Made by a program: the position numbers and the translations under genes. Shown in pieces: positions 43,801-51,954 of a DNA stretch of 64,000 bases (within the stretch, counting starts at the first letter, position 1; every line of letters starts with the position of its first letter). Below the pieces are notes generated by a model. The model was not told the DNA's origin, ran no database searches, and worked only from the letters and a program-made list of their open reading frames with translations. Source of the DNA: Hyalangium ruber (GTDB lineage Bacteria > Myxococcota > Myxococcia > Myxococcales > Myxococcaceae); assembly GCF_034259325.1 (NCBI RefSeq), contig NZ_JAXIVS010000026.1, forward strand, positions 1-64,000, in the 5' to 3' direction.

Positions 43801-45133
43801 GCCCGCCTGGGAGGCCACGCCCGTGGAGCCCGCGCAGGCCTCGCCCGAGCGCGCCGAGTGGGCCGAGCCCGAGCCCGAGTGGGCCAACGAGCCCCCACAG
43901 GCGGACCTGTTCGGCCCGGCCACGGAGATCTCCAAGCTGGCCGCCGAGCAGGAAGTACACGAGGCGCCGCCGCAGCCAGGCCTGTTCGGTCAGACCACGG
44001 AGATCTCCAAGCTCTCGTCGGAGGAGCAGCAGCGGGAGTTCACCCCGGAAGAGGTGAACTGGACGGCCTCCCCGCCGAACCTCTTCGACGCGCCGATGGC
44101 GGATCTCAACGCCGGCCAGCCGCCCGTGCAGCACTTCGAGGCGGACCCCAATGCCTTTGGGGCGCCGATGCAGAACCTCTCCGAGCCGGAGCCCAGCCTC
44201 GACGCCAGCGTCGCGCTGCCGCCTCCCGCTCCCGTCGAGGAAGTCTCGATGGAGCCGGAGCCCAGCATCGACGTGAGCTTCGAGGACGCCCCGCCACCTC
44301 CGCCCCCGGCCGTCGCCGAGGAGCTGCCCGTGGTGGACCTCGCCGAGGCCGAGTTCGAGGAGGAGCCCGCGGTGGCCCTGCCGCCTCCGCCTCCCGCGCA
44401 GGCCGTGGCGGCCATCCCGCTGCCGCCTCCCCCGCCCCCGCCGGCTCGCATGACGGCGCAGCCCAGCGCCGCGCCCATGGCCGTGCCGCTGCCCGCGCCG
44501 ACGCCGCCGCGCCCGGCCACCCAGCCCATGGGAGCCTCGGCCGTCGCGGTCCCGCTGCCCCCGGCCATGCCCGTGGTGCCGATGCCGCCTCCGCCTCCCG
44601 CGCCGGCGCGCGCCTCCTTCGCGACACGGCCGCCCGTGGCCGCGCCGCCTCCGCCTCCCCGCGCGATGCCCGCGAGTGACGCGGCCGTCGTCATCGAGGA
44701 GGCCTCCGCCTTCGAGCCGCTGGGAGCCCCGCTCGCGCCGAGCTCGGGCGCTCCGACCTCCTGCTTCGTGGAGGGGGAGCACCGCGTCATCATCCACACC
44801 GTGGAAGGCCAGGTGAAGCGCGGCATCATCCGCGACGTGGACCTGCTCGACGAGGCCATCGCCCTGGAGCAGCAGACGGGCTTCACGCCGGAGCGCATCC
44901 CCGGCAAGCGCGTGAAGGCCATCTTCTTCATGCTTCCGGCGGGCGCGCGTCAGCCGCAGGCGGATGGGCAGAAGATCCGCGTCACCTTCAACGATGGGCG
45001 CCAGGTGGCGGGCTTCTCGCGGGACTTCAAGAGCGGCGGGCAGGGCTTCTTCCTCATCCCCGCCGACAACCGCACCAACACCGCGCGCATCTTCGTCTAC
45101 CGCTCGAGCGTGCAGGCCGTCGCCGAGGGGTAG
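40832..45133 (+). CDS. Large low-complexity repeat protein with conserved C-terminal domain
   Basis: A 1433-aa protein from ATG 40832, AAGGTGG upstream. Residues 1-40 form a conserved helical start (MREFRFLDEKRKMGSLSPVE). Residues about 50-150 hold four near-identical 22-residue units (QPQGYYGADGQWYAYPQQGY), then YDPNQ/GY repeats. Most of the middle is acidic and Ala/Pro/Glu-rich, including about ten copies of EPAPSEWGAAP near 770-910. The C-terminal domain of about 115 residues (FVEGEHRVIIHTVEGQVKRG, IPADNRTNTARIFVYRSSVQ) looks globular and conserved. The N-terminal tract resembles FG- or YG-type disordered regions. I do not recognise the function; a structural or polar-scaffold role is possible. 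Confidence 0.8.
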   Translation: MSDTRAAMREFRFLDEKRKMGSLSPVEEARWNELRGLLGVQDAYVPEPPAAEAYPQQPQGYYGADGQWYAYPQQGYPPPQPQGYYGADGQWYAYPQQGYPPPQPQGYYGADGQWYAYPQQGYPPPQPQGYYGADGQWYAYPQQGYPQGYDPNQAQGYDPNQAYAGYPQQGYDPNQGYDPNQGYAAQGQPYPADPNQAYAGGYAQPYYPEQAPAQAAYPAESDTWAQPAEALAPENLQPAAEELDIPAVSESASWQTPAEPTPSAEAAQEAEAPVTGDDDVLEVSADEVTDVESAPEPEASFAEPDSTLQAEPSQEVSAVAAEATDSLDLTSADFETPQASASAQESSEPIELGAEEVALLDAEPEPEPEAPVAAQPVVEAAPQPASEVVLEASFDDLSVEEAPAQPEPQPLQASVEEVSLDDVQPEAPAPAHDGWDSAPLAVDPTPAPAPASAGPQPFGPPPVPFEAEPPVEEISLTSSEEEIPLSASDMEEAPAPAIALAPPPPAASAAPVPEAETPTLEVSDFEMEPVSSPQAAAAPAETATPAEEPTFDVADLGAEAEPEPSPFTGNAEPPSLELRPVQVGPDLQADTIELSDDTGTSDSASMQPWDTGDASAQGEDGQASQARASIDVDLSGNPEDVVPLATNADLTPDMPSTGASWESSDRSLSLGTEPAQGQAQDDVIELTDANEELAQPPQPSTSAEDGWSTEATATPAPAPAAGLSAEWAAAATDTQSDWTQAAQAEAPAPAIAPEWGDASGQETPWTGSAAATPTEWGTIPAAEPTPAHVPSEWAGAEGETPAPATPSEWGASPGEAAASSTPSEWGTVPAEPAAEPTPSEWGTAPAELAAEPAPSEWGAAPTEPAAEPAPSEWGAAPAEAAAEPAPSEWGAAPAEAAAEPAPSEWGAAPTEPAAEPAPEWTTAEPAPEAQESQWAAPEASASSDWSAPAPEAEPVLEAMPGEQEQPWAAQPEASAQSEWSSTPEAPAAAEPAWEATPVEPAQASPERAEWAEPEPEWANEPPQADLFGPATEISKLAAEQEVHEAPPQPGLFGQTTEISKLSSEEQQREFTPEEVNWTASPPNLFDAPMADLNAGQPPVQHFEADPNAFGAPMQNLSEPEPSLDASVALPPPAPVEEVSMEPEPSIDVSFEDAPPPPPPAVAEELPVVDLAEAEFEEEPAVALPPPPPAQAVAAIPLPPPPPPPARMTAQPSAAPMAVPLPAPTPPRPATQPMGASAVAVPLPPAMPVVPMPPPPPAPARASFATRPPVAAPPPPPRAMPASDAAVVIEEASAFEPLGAPLAPSSGAPTSCFVEGEHRVIIHTVEGQVKRGIIRDVDLLDEAIALEQQTGFTPERIPGKRVKAIFFMLPAGARQPQADGQKIRVTFNDGRQVAGFSRDFKSGGQGFFLIPADNRTNTARIFVYRSSVQAVAEG
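41000..41270 (+). repeat. 66-bp tandem repeats inside the repeat protein gene
   Basis: Four units of 66 bp, each encoding the 22-residue block starting QPQGYYGADGQWYAY. DNA identity is high with only synonymous changes visible (GGCGCGGAT, GGCGCCGAT, GGTGCCGAC, GGCGCTGAC at the same place), so the array is recent or selected. Unit number may vary between strains. Confidence 0.85.
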
Positions 45134-45149
45134 TCGCCCCGCAAATGAA

Positions 45150-45178
45150 AGAGGGGCCTCATCCACCGAGGCCCCTCT
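45150..45178. terminator. Bidirectional hairpin terminator
   Basis: AGAGGGGCCTC (45150-45160) pairs perfectly over 11 bp with GAGGCCCCTCT (45168-45178) around a seven-base loop. It lies between the stop of the repeat protein gene and the stop of the convergent YceI gene. The AAA before the stem gives a short U-run for the reverse transcript. Confidence 0.75.
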
Positions 45179-45211
45179 GAGGTGAGTCCGCGAGTCCTCG
45201 CGAACGCGGGC

Positions 45212-45838
45212 TTACTTCTTGACCGGAGCCGCCGGAGCCGCCGCGGGGGCCTTCTTCACGCCCTCGAGGTCGATCGACACGCGCACCTCGTCACCCACCA
45301 CCACGCCGCCGGTCTCGATGGCCTTGTTCCAGTTCAGGCCGAAGTCCTTGCGGTTGAGCGTGGTGGTCGCCGAGGCGCCGATGCGGGTGTCACCGAACGG
45401 GCTCTTCACCTCGGGGGTGGGGCCCTCTACGTCGAGGACGACCGGCTTGGTGACGCCGTGCAGGGTGAGGTTGCCGGTGACCTTGAGCTTGCCGTCGGCG
45501 CCCTTCTCCACCTTCGTCGACTTGAAGGTGATGTTCGGGTGGTTCTTCACGTCGAAGAAGTCCGGGCTCCGCAGGTGGTTGTCACGCTGCTCGTTGCGCG
45601 TGTTGATGGTGGTCGCGTCGATGGTGACGTCGACGGTGGACTTGGTGATGTCCTTCTCGTCGATGTTGAAGGTGCCGGCGAGCTTGCCGAACTCGCCCTT
45701 CACGTTCGACACCATCATGTGCTTGACGGAGAACTGCGCGCCCGAGTGAGCGGGATCAATTTCCCACGCGGCCGCCAGCGCGAGCGAGGGGGCGGCCAGG
45801 ACAGCGGCGGCGACAACGGACTTCAGCAGGGTCTTCAT
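45212..45838 (-). CDS. YceI-family periplasmic lipid-binding protein
   Basis: A 208-aa protein with signal peptide (SVVAAAVLAAPSLALA) and GGAGGAA upstream. YceI family marks are present: WEIDPAHSGAQFSVKHMMVS near the N-terminus, NEQRDNHLRSPDFFDVKNHP in the middle and LNRKDFGLNWNKAIETGGVV towards the end. These proteins form a lipocalin-like barrel that binds isoprenoids. An Ala/Pro-rich tail (APAAAPAAPVKK) is extra. Function in the host is not known. Confidence 0.88.
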   Translation of the reverse strand: MKTLLKSVVAAAVLAAPSLALAAAWEIDPAHSGAQFSVKHMMVSNVKGEFGKLAGTFNIDEKDITKSTVDVTIDATTINTRNEQRDNHLRSPDFFDVKNHPNITFKSTKVEKGADGKLKVTGNLTLHGVTKPVVLDVEGPTPEVKSPFGDTRIGASATTTLNRKDFGLNWNKAIETGGVVVGDEVRVSIDLEGVKKAPAAAPAAPVKK

Positions 45839-45862
45839 TGTTTTTTCCTCCAGAGATGCGGT

Positions 45863-46756
45863 TCAGGCGCGCAGCGCGAAGCTGCGCATGGACAAGGTTC
45901 CGTGATGGAAGCCCTCGTAGACGGGGGTGACCCGGTCCTCGGGGAGGGCAGCTCCGAGAACAAAATAGAGCGGCAGCAGGTGCTCGTGGGTTGGATGCGC
46001 GAGCCGCGCGTTCGGTGCGTTCAACCAGTCCTGCATACCCGAAAAGTCGCGCGCCGCGATGCGCTCGGCGGCCCAGGAGTCGAAGGCCTGCGCCCAGGGC
46101 ACCACCGGCGCGGCCTTGTTGTGGAAGACCACCTGGCGGAGGTTGTGCGTCATGCTCCCGCTGCCCACCAGCAGCACGCCCTGGGAGCGCAGCGGCCGCA
46201 GCGCCTCGCCCATCCGCGCCACGTCCCGGGCCGAGGCGCCCACCGGCATGGACACCTGCACCACGGGGAGGTTCGCCGCGGGCAGCGCCAGCCGCAGCGG
46301 CACCCAGGTGCCATGGTCCAACCCGCGCCGTGAGTCCTCCACCGCCGGAATGCCCGCGGCGGAGAGCCGGGAGACCACCTCGCGCGCCAGCACGGGCTCT
46401 CCGGGGCACGGATAGGTCAGCTGGTAGAGGGCCTCGGGGAAGCCGCCGAAGTCATGGATGGTGGATGGCGCCTCGCTGGCGGTGACCCGCACCTCGCCCC
46501 GCGTCTCCCAGTGGGCGGAGACCACCACGAGGGCGTGGACGGCGCCTACCCCTTGCCCGAACGCACGGAGGGCTTTCGGGTAGTCGTCCGTGTCCAGCGC
46601 CACCATGGGCGAGCCATGCGAAACGAAGAACGCCGGAGCCGTGGCGGGCCGCGCCACCTTCCGCTCTCCCGCCTCGGCCGCTCCCGCCACGCCGACCGCC
46701 GCCGCCGCTTGGAGTACCTCTCGCCTGTGGAGTTCAGAGCCCATCCCGGAGGCCAT
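45863..46756 (-). CDS. LigB-type extradiol dioxygenase (YgiD-like) with Tat-like signal
   Basis: A 297-aa protein from ATG 46756 (46744 also possible). Class III extradiol motifs are SHGSPMVAL, SAHWETRG, LDHGTWVPL and GSGSMTHNL, giving the His ligands for iron or zinc as in 4,5-DOPA dioxygenase. Unlike YgiD, the N-terminus carries HRREVLQAAAAVGVAGAAEA, which looks like a twin-arginine export signal. The natural phenolic substrate is unknown. It lies 24 bp before the YceI gene on the same strand and could share its transcript. Confidence 0.8.
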   Translation of the reverse strand: MASGMGSELHRREVLQAAAAVGVAGAAEAGERKVARPATAPAFFVSHGSPMVALDTDDYPKALRAFGQGVGAVHALVVVSAHWETRGEVRVTASEAPSTIHDFGGFPEALYQLTYPCPGEPVLAREVVSRLSAAGIPAVEDSRRGLDHGTWVPLRLALPAANLPVVQVSMPVGASARDVARMGEALRPLRSQGVLLVGSGSMTHNLRQVVFHNKAAPVVPWAQAFDSWAAERIAARDFSGMQDWLNAPNARLAHPTHEHLLPLYFVLGAALPEDRVTPVYEGFHHGTLSMRSFALRA

Positions 46757-46886
46757 ATAGCAACCGCCACGCCATACTTCCAAACGCTCCAAGCACCTGA
46801 AATGACGGCGGCCCTCTGACTTGGGCTCGCGTAGCGGCTCTCAGATTGATAGTCCAACCCATCGTTCTGGAAGAAGGAGAGAGCCG

Positions 46887-48527
46887 ATGTCGGGCCGTTT
46901 GGAGCTGGATCTTCGGGAGTTGCTGAGCTTCGAGCCAGGAGGAGGGCTCATCCACTTCGCGGGCCAGCGGGCGATGCTGATGGACCCGGTGGCGCTGGGG
47001 CTGCTGCGCAAGGAGCTCATCAGCACGCTGGGGATGACGGCGGTGCGAGGCATCTTCACCCGGCTGGGCTTCGCGCACGGCTGGCGGATGGCCGAGACGA
47101 TGAAGACGGCCCTGCCCTGGCCGGATGAGAGTGCGTGGCGCCGAGCGGGCGGCCGGCTGCATACCTTGCAGGGACAGGTGCTCTTCGAGCCCGTCGAGCG
47201 CCGCCCCGAGGATGGGCCCGCGCCATTCGCGGAGGCGTACTGGCGCGACTCCTACGAGGCCGAGCAGCACCTGCTCCACCTGGGGCGGGCGGATCAACCG
47301 GTGTGCTGGAGCCTCACGGGCTTCGCCAGCGGGTACATGAGCTACTGCAACGGCAAGCCCATCTACTGCCTGGAGACGCGGTGCGTGGGCCAGGGAGACG
47401 CCGTCTGCCAGATCGTCGGCAAGTCCGCCGAGGAGTGGGGCACCGAGTGCGTGGAGGCGCTGCGCTTCTACGAGACGCAGTGCATGGAGGGCGTGCTGGG
47501 GCAGGTGACGGAGGCGCTCAAGCAGGCCGAGCAGCAGCTCCGAGCGCGGCGCCGGACGCTGGCGCGGGTGGTGGGAGAGGCGGAGGACGCGTCCGGGCTG
47601 GTGGCGCGCACGGAGGAGATGAAGCGGGTGCTGGGACTGGGGCGCCGCGCGGCGAAGGTGGACAGCACCGTGCTGATTACGGGCGAGAGCGGCGTGGGCA
47701 AGGAGCGCATCGCCCGGCTGATCCACGACGAGTCGGGCCGGGCGCACAAGGCCTTCGTGGCGGTCAACTGCGCGGCCGTCACCGAGAGCCTGCTGGAGAG
47801 CGAGCTGTTCGGCCACGCCAAGGGAGCCTTCACGGGGGCCACGAGTGACCGGCCGGGCCTGTTCGAGGCGGCCAGCGGCGGCACGCTCTTCCTGGACGAG
47901 GTGGGCGAGGTGCCGCCGTCGATGCAGGCCAAGCTCCTGCGCGTGCTGCAGGAGAAGGAGGTGCGGCGGGTGGGCGAGAACCAGAGCCGCAAGGTGGACG
48001 TGCGCGTGGTGGCGGCCACCAACCGCCACCTGCTGGAGGAGGTGAACGCGGGGCGCTTCCGGCAGGACCTCTACTATCGGCTGCGGGTCATCGAGCTGAA
48101 GATTCCGCCCCTGCGCGAGCGGCGCGAGGACATCCTGCCCCTGGCGCGGCTGCTGCTCTCGGAGGCGTCGGAGCGACTGGGGCGCAAGGTGTCCGCCTTC
48201 TCACCGGAGGCGGCGGATCAACTCCTGCGCTACGGATGGCCGGGCAACGTGCGCGAGCTGTCCAACGCCATCGAGCGCGCGGTGGCGCTGTGCGAGGGCG
48301 CGCGGGTGGAGCGGGACGACCTGCCCGAGGAGGTGCGCGAGGCACCGCCGAGCTTCCTGCCGGGCGCCACGCCGCGGACGCTGGAGGACATGGAGCGCGA
48401 GTACATCCTCGCGGTGCTGGCGCGCAACGAGGGCAACCGCTCGCGCACGGCGGAGCAACTGGACATCGGGCTGGCCACGCTCTACCGCAAGCTCAAGCAG
48501 TACGGGCAGCTGGACGCGCCGAACTGA
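46887..48527 (+). CDS. Sigma-54 dependent activator with XylR_N/V4R sensor domain
   Basis: A 546-aa protein from ATG 46887 with AAGGAGAG upstream. The N-terminal 200 residues match XylR_N and V4[21 protein letters not shown], ...[20 protein letters not shown], with Cys residues in the usual cluster for a small-molecule-binding domain. The AAA+ domain has [11 protein letters not shown] (Walker A), GAFTGA and LFLDEVGE. The C-terminal Fis-type helix-turn-helix reads [20 protein letters not shown]. It would activate sigma-54 promoters after an aromatic-type or other ligand binds. It diverges from the dioxygenase gene with 130 bp between starts; control of that gene is plausible but unproven. Confidence 0.88.
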   Translation: MSGRLELDLRELLSFEPGGGLIHFAGQRAMLMDPVALGLLRKELISTLGMTAVRGIFTRLGFAHGWRMAETMKTALPWPDESAWRRAGGRLHTLQGQVLFEPVERRPEDGPAPFAEAYWRDSYEAEQHLLHLGRADQPVCWSLTGFASGYMSYCNGKPIYCLETRCVGQGDAVCQIVGKSAEEWGTECVEALRFYETQCMEGVLGQVTEALKQAEQQLRARRRTLARVVGEAEDASGLVARTEEMKRVLGLGRRAAKVDSTVLITGESGVGKERIARLIHDESGRAHKAFVAVNCAAVTESLLESELFGHAKGAFTGATSDRPGLFEAASGGTLFLDEVGEVPPSMQAKLLRVLQEKEVRRVGENQSRKVDVRVVAATNRHLLEEVNAGRFRQDLYYRLRVIELKIPPLRERREDILPLARLLLSEASERLGRKVSAFSPEAADQLLRYGWPGNVRELSNAIERAVALCEGARVERDDLPEEVREAPPSFLPGATPRTLEDMEREYILAVLARNEGNRSRTAEQLDIGLATLYRKLKQYGQLDAPN

Positions 48528-49244
48528 TCAGTTGAGGTACTGGTCGTCCGAGCGGTTCGACGAGACGACGCGCAGGTTGCGAGAGCGGTTGCGCAGCTGG
48601 CGCTGCAGCCGCCAGTGCTGCAGGTGCAGCCACAGCCGCCGCGGGCTGCCTCCGCGCACGTAACCGAAGGCGATGACCAGGCCGAACAGGTCCGGCAGCT
48701 GGGCGGCCCAGCCCACCTGCAGCGTGCGCAGCAGCACGAAGCCCGCGCCGATGAGGGCCAGCATGTTGCCCGACAGCGGGATGCCCCAGAAGTTCGCCTG
48801 CCCCCGGCCGATGACCAGGCCGTAGGTCACCCAGAGGATGGAGGCCATCACGGTGCCGCCCGTGAACGCCGGAGCCACCGGCGTGACGAGGTCCACCAGC
48901 ACGGTGAGCACCCCCGCCAGGGCGGTGCCGCCCACCGCGATGAGCAGCAACCGCTTCGCGCCCCAGGTGCTCTCCAGGAAGCCGCCGATGGAATAGATGA
49001 TGAGCGCGCCGAAGATGATGCCCAGGGCATCCGCCTCGATGAAGGCGTAGGTCAGCGGCTGCCAGAGGAAGAAGCGCTGCACGGCATCGGGTACCAGCAG
49101 CAGGAGCGGCCCTCCTCCGCTCTTGGTCGCCAGGAACAGGACCGAACCCGCCACCAACCCGAGCGTGAGCTTGGCTGCCATGGACTGAATGCTGGGGAAG
49201 CCAAAGCCGCCGCCCCTGCCGCCGAAACTCCGCATCGGTCGCAT
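48528..49244 (-). CDS. Rhomboid-like membrane protein, probably not a protease
   Basis: A 238-aa protein from ATG 49244 with GGAGGAG five bases upstream. About six transmembrane helices are visible. The region IIYSIGGFLESTWGAKRLLL resembles the rhomboid L1/TM2-3 area (LE..WG), and FTGGTVMASILWVTYGL sits where rhomboid proteases have the catalytic GxSG. Here that Ser is lacking (GGTV). A basic C-terminal tail (HWRLQRQLRNRSRNLRVVSS) faces the cytoplasm. It is best called a rhomboid-related pseudoprotease with unknown client. Confidence 0.6.
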   Translation of the reverse strand: MRPMRSFGGRGGGFGFPSIQSMAAKLTLGLVAGSVLFLATKSGGGPLLLLVPDAVQRFFLWQPLTYAFIEADALGIIFGALIIYSIGGFLESTWGAKRLLLIAVGGTALAGVLTVLVDLVTPVAPAFTGGTVMASILWVTYGLVIGRGQANFWGIPLSGNMLALIGAGFVLLRTLQVGWAAQLPDLFGLVIAFGYVRGGSPRRLWLHLQHWRLQRQLRNRSRNLRVVSSNRSDDQYLN

Positions 49245-49342
49245 CCTCACTCCTCCGTGCTCGAACGCCGAGCCGTCCAAAGGTGGTGGAAGGAGCGCCA
49301 GTTCGCAACCACTTCGTCATCTGTTGGTCGCATCAAAACGAT

Positions 49343-49379
49343 GAAGGGCGCCCATCCCCGCCTGGGGAGAGCGCCCTTC
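49343..49379. terminator. Hairpin terminator
   Basis: GAAGGGCGC (49343-49351) pairs with GCGCCCTTC (49371-49379), with an inner CCCC/GGGG stem. It lies downstream of the small gene at 49413-49610 on the reverse strand, and upstream of the rhomboid-like gene. AAAACGAT precedes it, giving a partial U-run for the reverse transcript. Confidence 0.6.
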
Positions 49380-49412
49380 CAGTATCGCCCGCCCAACAGG
49401 CGAGCGACGGAC

Positions 49413-49610
49413 TCAGGTCTTGAAGCGGTAGAACAGCGTGATGGTCAGGCAGTGGAACTCTTTGTCCGACGACTGCGTGACGACCTTGTCCACCACGTCA
49501 ACGTTGGTGTTCTCCTTGAGCCACTTGGTGATGTTCTCCCCCATGTTCTCGCGGTCGCGCGCGAGTGTGGTGGAGAACACCTTCACTCCAGTGAAGCTGA
49601 TAACGCCCAT
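49413..49610 (-). CDS. Conserved-looking small protein
   Basis: A 65-aa protein reading MGVISFTGVKVFSTTLARDR then ENMGENITKWLKENTNVDVV and ending HCLTITLFYRFKT. The ATG has GAGGGTCGGA upstream and a terminator follows the stop. The alternation of beta strands and one amphipathic helix suggests a compact alpha/beta domain. Composition is unlike neighbouring random frames. The family is unknown. Confidence 0.6.
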   Translation of the reverse strand: MGVISFTGVKVFSTTLARDRENMGENITKWLKENTNVDVVDKVVTQSSDKEFHCLTITLFYRFKT

Positions 49611-49707
49611 TCCGACCCTCGTCTAAACCAGAGATTCCGCACGTTTACCCCGAGTCCGGACGCCCATCAAGAAACGGCGCCGAATTCCGGCTTTTGGACG
49701 ACGCTTT

Positions 49708-49917
49708 TCAGCGGGTTGCGCGGCGCGCCTGGCAGGTCATCTCGTCCTTGCAGGCGGGGCCGATGCCATCCGGGTGTGCGTGGAAGGGCGTCTTGTCGCT
49801 CTCCTCTACCCCGCACAGCACACACTTGCGCTTGCGGTTGCGGCGCTCGGCCCTGCGCTGCTCGGCGATTTCCTTGGCCCGCTCGCGGGCCGTCTTCGCG
49901 TCCACCTCGTTGCTCAT
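49708..49917 (-). CDS. Small Cys-rich, probably zinc-binding protein
   Basis: A 69-aa protein. The N-terminal half is a charged helix (DAKTARERAKEIAEQRRAER); the C-terminal half has KCVLCGVEESDKTPFHAHPD and CKDEMTCQARR, a CX2C...H...CX5C pattern typical of a zinc ribbon or small nucleic-acid-binding protein. It follows the thiolase gene by 30 bp on the same strand and may be its last operon member. Function unknown. Confidence 0.6.
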   Translation of the reverse strand: MSNEVDAKTARERAKEIAEQRRAERRNRKRKCVLCGVEESDKTPFHAHPDGIGPACKDEMTCQARRATR

Positions 49918-49947
49918 CTCACATCCCGTTTGAAAAGCGGTGCCTGC

Positions 49948-51144
49948 TCAGAGCGCCTCGACCAGGACCGCGATCCCCTGGCCACCGCCGATGCACGCCG
50001 AACCGATACCATAGCGGGCACCCCGGCGCTTCAGTTCGTAAATGAGGCTCATGGTGATGCGCGCGCCCGAGGCCCCCAGCGGGTGGCCCACGGCGATGGC
50101 CCCGCCGTTGACGTTGGTGTGCTCGCGTGGCAGCCCCAGCTCCTTCTCCACCGCGAGGTACTGCGGGGCGAAGGCCTCGTTCACCTCGAAGAGCTCCACG
50201 TCGCTCAGCTTGCACTCGGCGCGCTCCAGGAGCCGCCGGATGGCGGGCGCCGGGCCGATGCCCATCACCTTTGGATCACACCCGGAGATGCCCCAGTTGA
50301 TGAGCCGGGCCAGCGGCTTGAGCCCGTGCTTGTCGGCGTAGGAGCGCGTGGCCATGACCATGGAGCCGGCGCCATCGCAGATGCCGCTGGCGGCGCCCGC
50401 GTGGACCACGCCGTCCTTCTTGAAGACCTTGGGCAGCTTCTTGAGCCCCTCCACCGTGGTGTCCGGGCGGTTGTGCTCGTCACGCGCGAACACCGTCTCG
50501 CCCTTCTTCCCCTTGAGGGTGACGGGAGAGATTTCATCCTGCAGGCGCCCGGCCTCCTGAGCCGCGGCGAAGCGCTTCTGCGTGAGCACGGCGTACGCGT
50601 CCACCTCGTCCTGCGTGAGCTGGTAGTCGACCGCGAGCTGCTCGGCCGTGAGCGCCATGGCCTGGCCGGTGTAGCTGTCGGTCAGCGCGCTCCACAGCAT
50701 GTCCTCCATGCCGCCCTTGCCCAGGGGGATGCCCCAGCGCGCGCCGCGGATGACGTGGGGCGCCTGGCTCATGGACTCGGTGCCGCCGGCCAGCACGCAC
50801 GCGGCCTGCTCGGTGAGCATCATCTCCGCGGCGGTAACGAAGGCCTGGAAGCCCGAGCCGCACAGCCGGTTGACGCCCAGTGCGGGCACCGGCACCGGTA
50901 CGCCCGTGCGCAGCCCCACGTGCCGAGGCAGATAGATGGCGTCGGCGCTCGTCTGCACCACGTTGCCGTACACCACGTGCTGGATCTGCTCGGGGGACAC
51001 CTTCGCCTGGGCGAGGGCCGCCTTGGCCGACTCCACCGCCAGCTCCGTGGCGCTCAGGTCCTTCAGGGCGCCGCCATACGTGCCGAACGGGGTGCGCTTG
51101 CCGGACAGGAAATAGATCTCTTCGCTCTTGGATACGCTCTTCAT
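49948..51144 (-). CDS. Thiolase (acetyl-CoA acetyltransferase type)
   Basis: A 398-aa protein of normal length for thiolase II/I. It carries the acyl-enzyme Cys in NRLCGSGFQAF, GGTESMSQAP, NEAFAPQYLAVE, the active-site His in GGAIAVGHPLGASGAR and the base Cys in GSACIGGGQG. It condenses two acyl-CoA units or cleaves 3-ketoacyl-CoA; direction and chain length cannot be told. No beta-oxidation or PHB genes are adjacent. Confidence 0.9.
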   Translation of the reverse strand: MKSVSKSEEIYFLSGKRTPFGTYGGALKDLSATELAVESAKAALAQAKVSPEQIQHVVYGNVVQTSADAIYLPRHVGLRTGVPVPVPALGVNRLCGSGFQAFVTAAEMMLTEQAACVLAGGTESMSQAPHVIRGARWGIPLGKGGMEDMLWSALTDSYTGQAMALTAEQLAVDYQLTQDEVDAYAVLTQKRFAAAQEAGRLQDEISPVTLKGKKGETVFARDEHNRPDTTVEGLKKLPKVFKKDGVVHAGAASGICDGAGSMVMATRSYADKHGLKPLARLINWGISGCDPKVMGIGPAPAIRRLLERAECKLSDVELFEVNEAFAPQYLAVEKELGLPREHTNVNGGAIAVGHPLGASGARITMSLIYELKRRGARYGIGSACIGGGQGIAVLVEAL

Positions 51145-51236
51145 GGGGGCTGACGCTCCAGGACGGGGCTCGGGCTTCCTTACCTACTCACAAGAAGCGC
51201 GCGGTGCACGCATGACGTGAACGGCGCTTCACCTTC

Positions 51237-51884
51237 TCAGTGAGGACGCCCGCCCAGAAAGGCGCTGGCGACGATGGCAAGCGCTGCCACCGTCCACAAC
51301 AGCCCGGGCAGGTTCTGCCTCCGGATCTCCTTCTGGCCGAGCCCTCGGTACCATGAACGCCCGGCCTCCACCCGGCCTTCCCAGGTGAACTCTCCACTGG
51401 GAGTCAGCCCCTCCAGGCGCTTGAGGTGGGCGCGCAGCAGCCGGTCCGCCGAGGCATCCTCCAGGCTCCCGGAGCGGTAGCGCCCGGGCAGCTCGAGCGC
51501 CGGGCGGCGATAGCCCGAGGTGATGACGAAGCCCTCGGGCGAGAGCGGCGTGAGCAGGTAGAGGCGCGGCGCTCCATCCGGAGACAGGTGGAGCGTGGCG
51601 AAGACGCGCTCGGCGGGGTGCGCGAAGTCATAGGAGCGGGTGGCGCGTCGCAAGCGGGGCTTCTCCTCATGGCTGCCGAGCGGCACGAAGCCCACGGCCT
51701 TCAGCTCGTGAGCCAGCGGGAAGAGCTCCTCGGGCAAGTCCATCTGGTCGGCGGGGGCCTCGGCCTCCACGCGCACGCTGGCCGGAAAGAGGAAGAGCAC
51801 GGCGCGCCAGAGGTTGAGGGACACCAGTGTCACGGCGAGTCCGAGTCCCGCGAGCACGGTGGCCAGTTCGACGAAGACGTTCAT
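51237..51884 (-). CDS. Membrane protein of unknown function
   Basis: A 215-aa protein with an N-terminal transmembrane helix (VELATVLAGLGLAVTLVSLN) and a C-terminal one (LLWTVAALAIVASAFLGG). The middle 150 residues form a soluble domain (HELKAVGFVPLGSHEEKPRL; VFATLHLSPDGAPRLYLLTP) that would face one side. The family is not recognised. It diverges from the short gene at 51955, about 70 bp between starts. Confidence 0.65.
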   Translation of the reverse strand: MNVFVELATVLAGLGLAVTLVSLNLWRAVLFLFPASVRVEAEAPADQMDLPEELFPLAHELKAVGFVPLGSHEEKPRLRRATRSYDFAHPAERVFATLHLSPDGAPRLYLLTPLSPEGFVITSGYRRPALELPGRYRSGSLEDASADRLLRAHLKRLEGLTPSGEFTWEGRVEAGRSWYRGLGQKEIRRQNLPGLLWTVAALAIVASAFLGGRPH

Positions 51885-51954
51885 GGGCCCAGGAGCCTAC
51901 CCCTGCTGCAAATCGCGCGGAGGCAATGTATGACCAGGGACCACGAGGTACGCC

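Noticed and set aside
41729-45166. 1145-codon reverse-strand frame opposite the repeat protein
   Set aside because: Gly/Arg/Leu-rich mirror of a highly biased GC-rich gene. The forward frame has start, ribosome site, repeats and a conserved-looking C-terminal domain.
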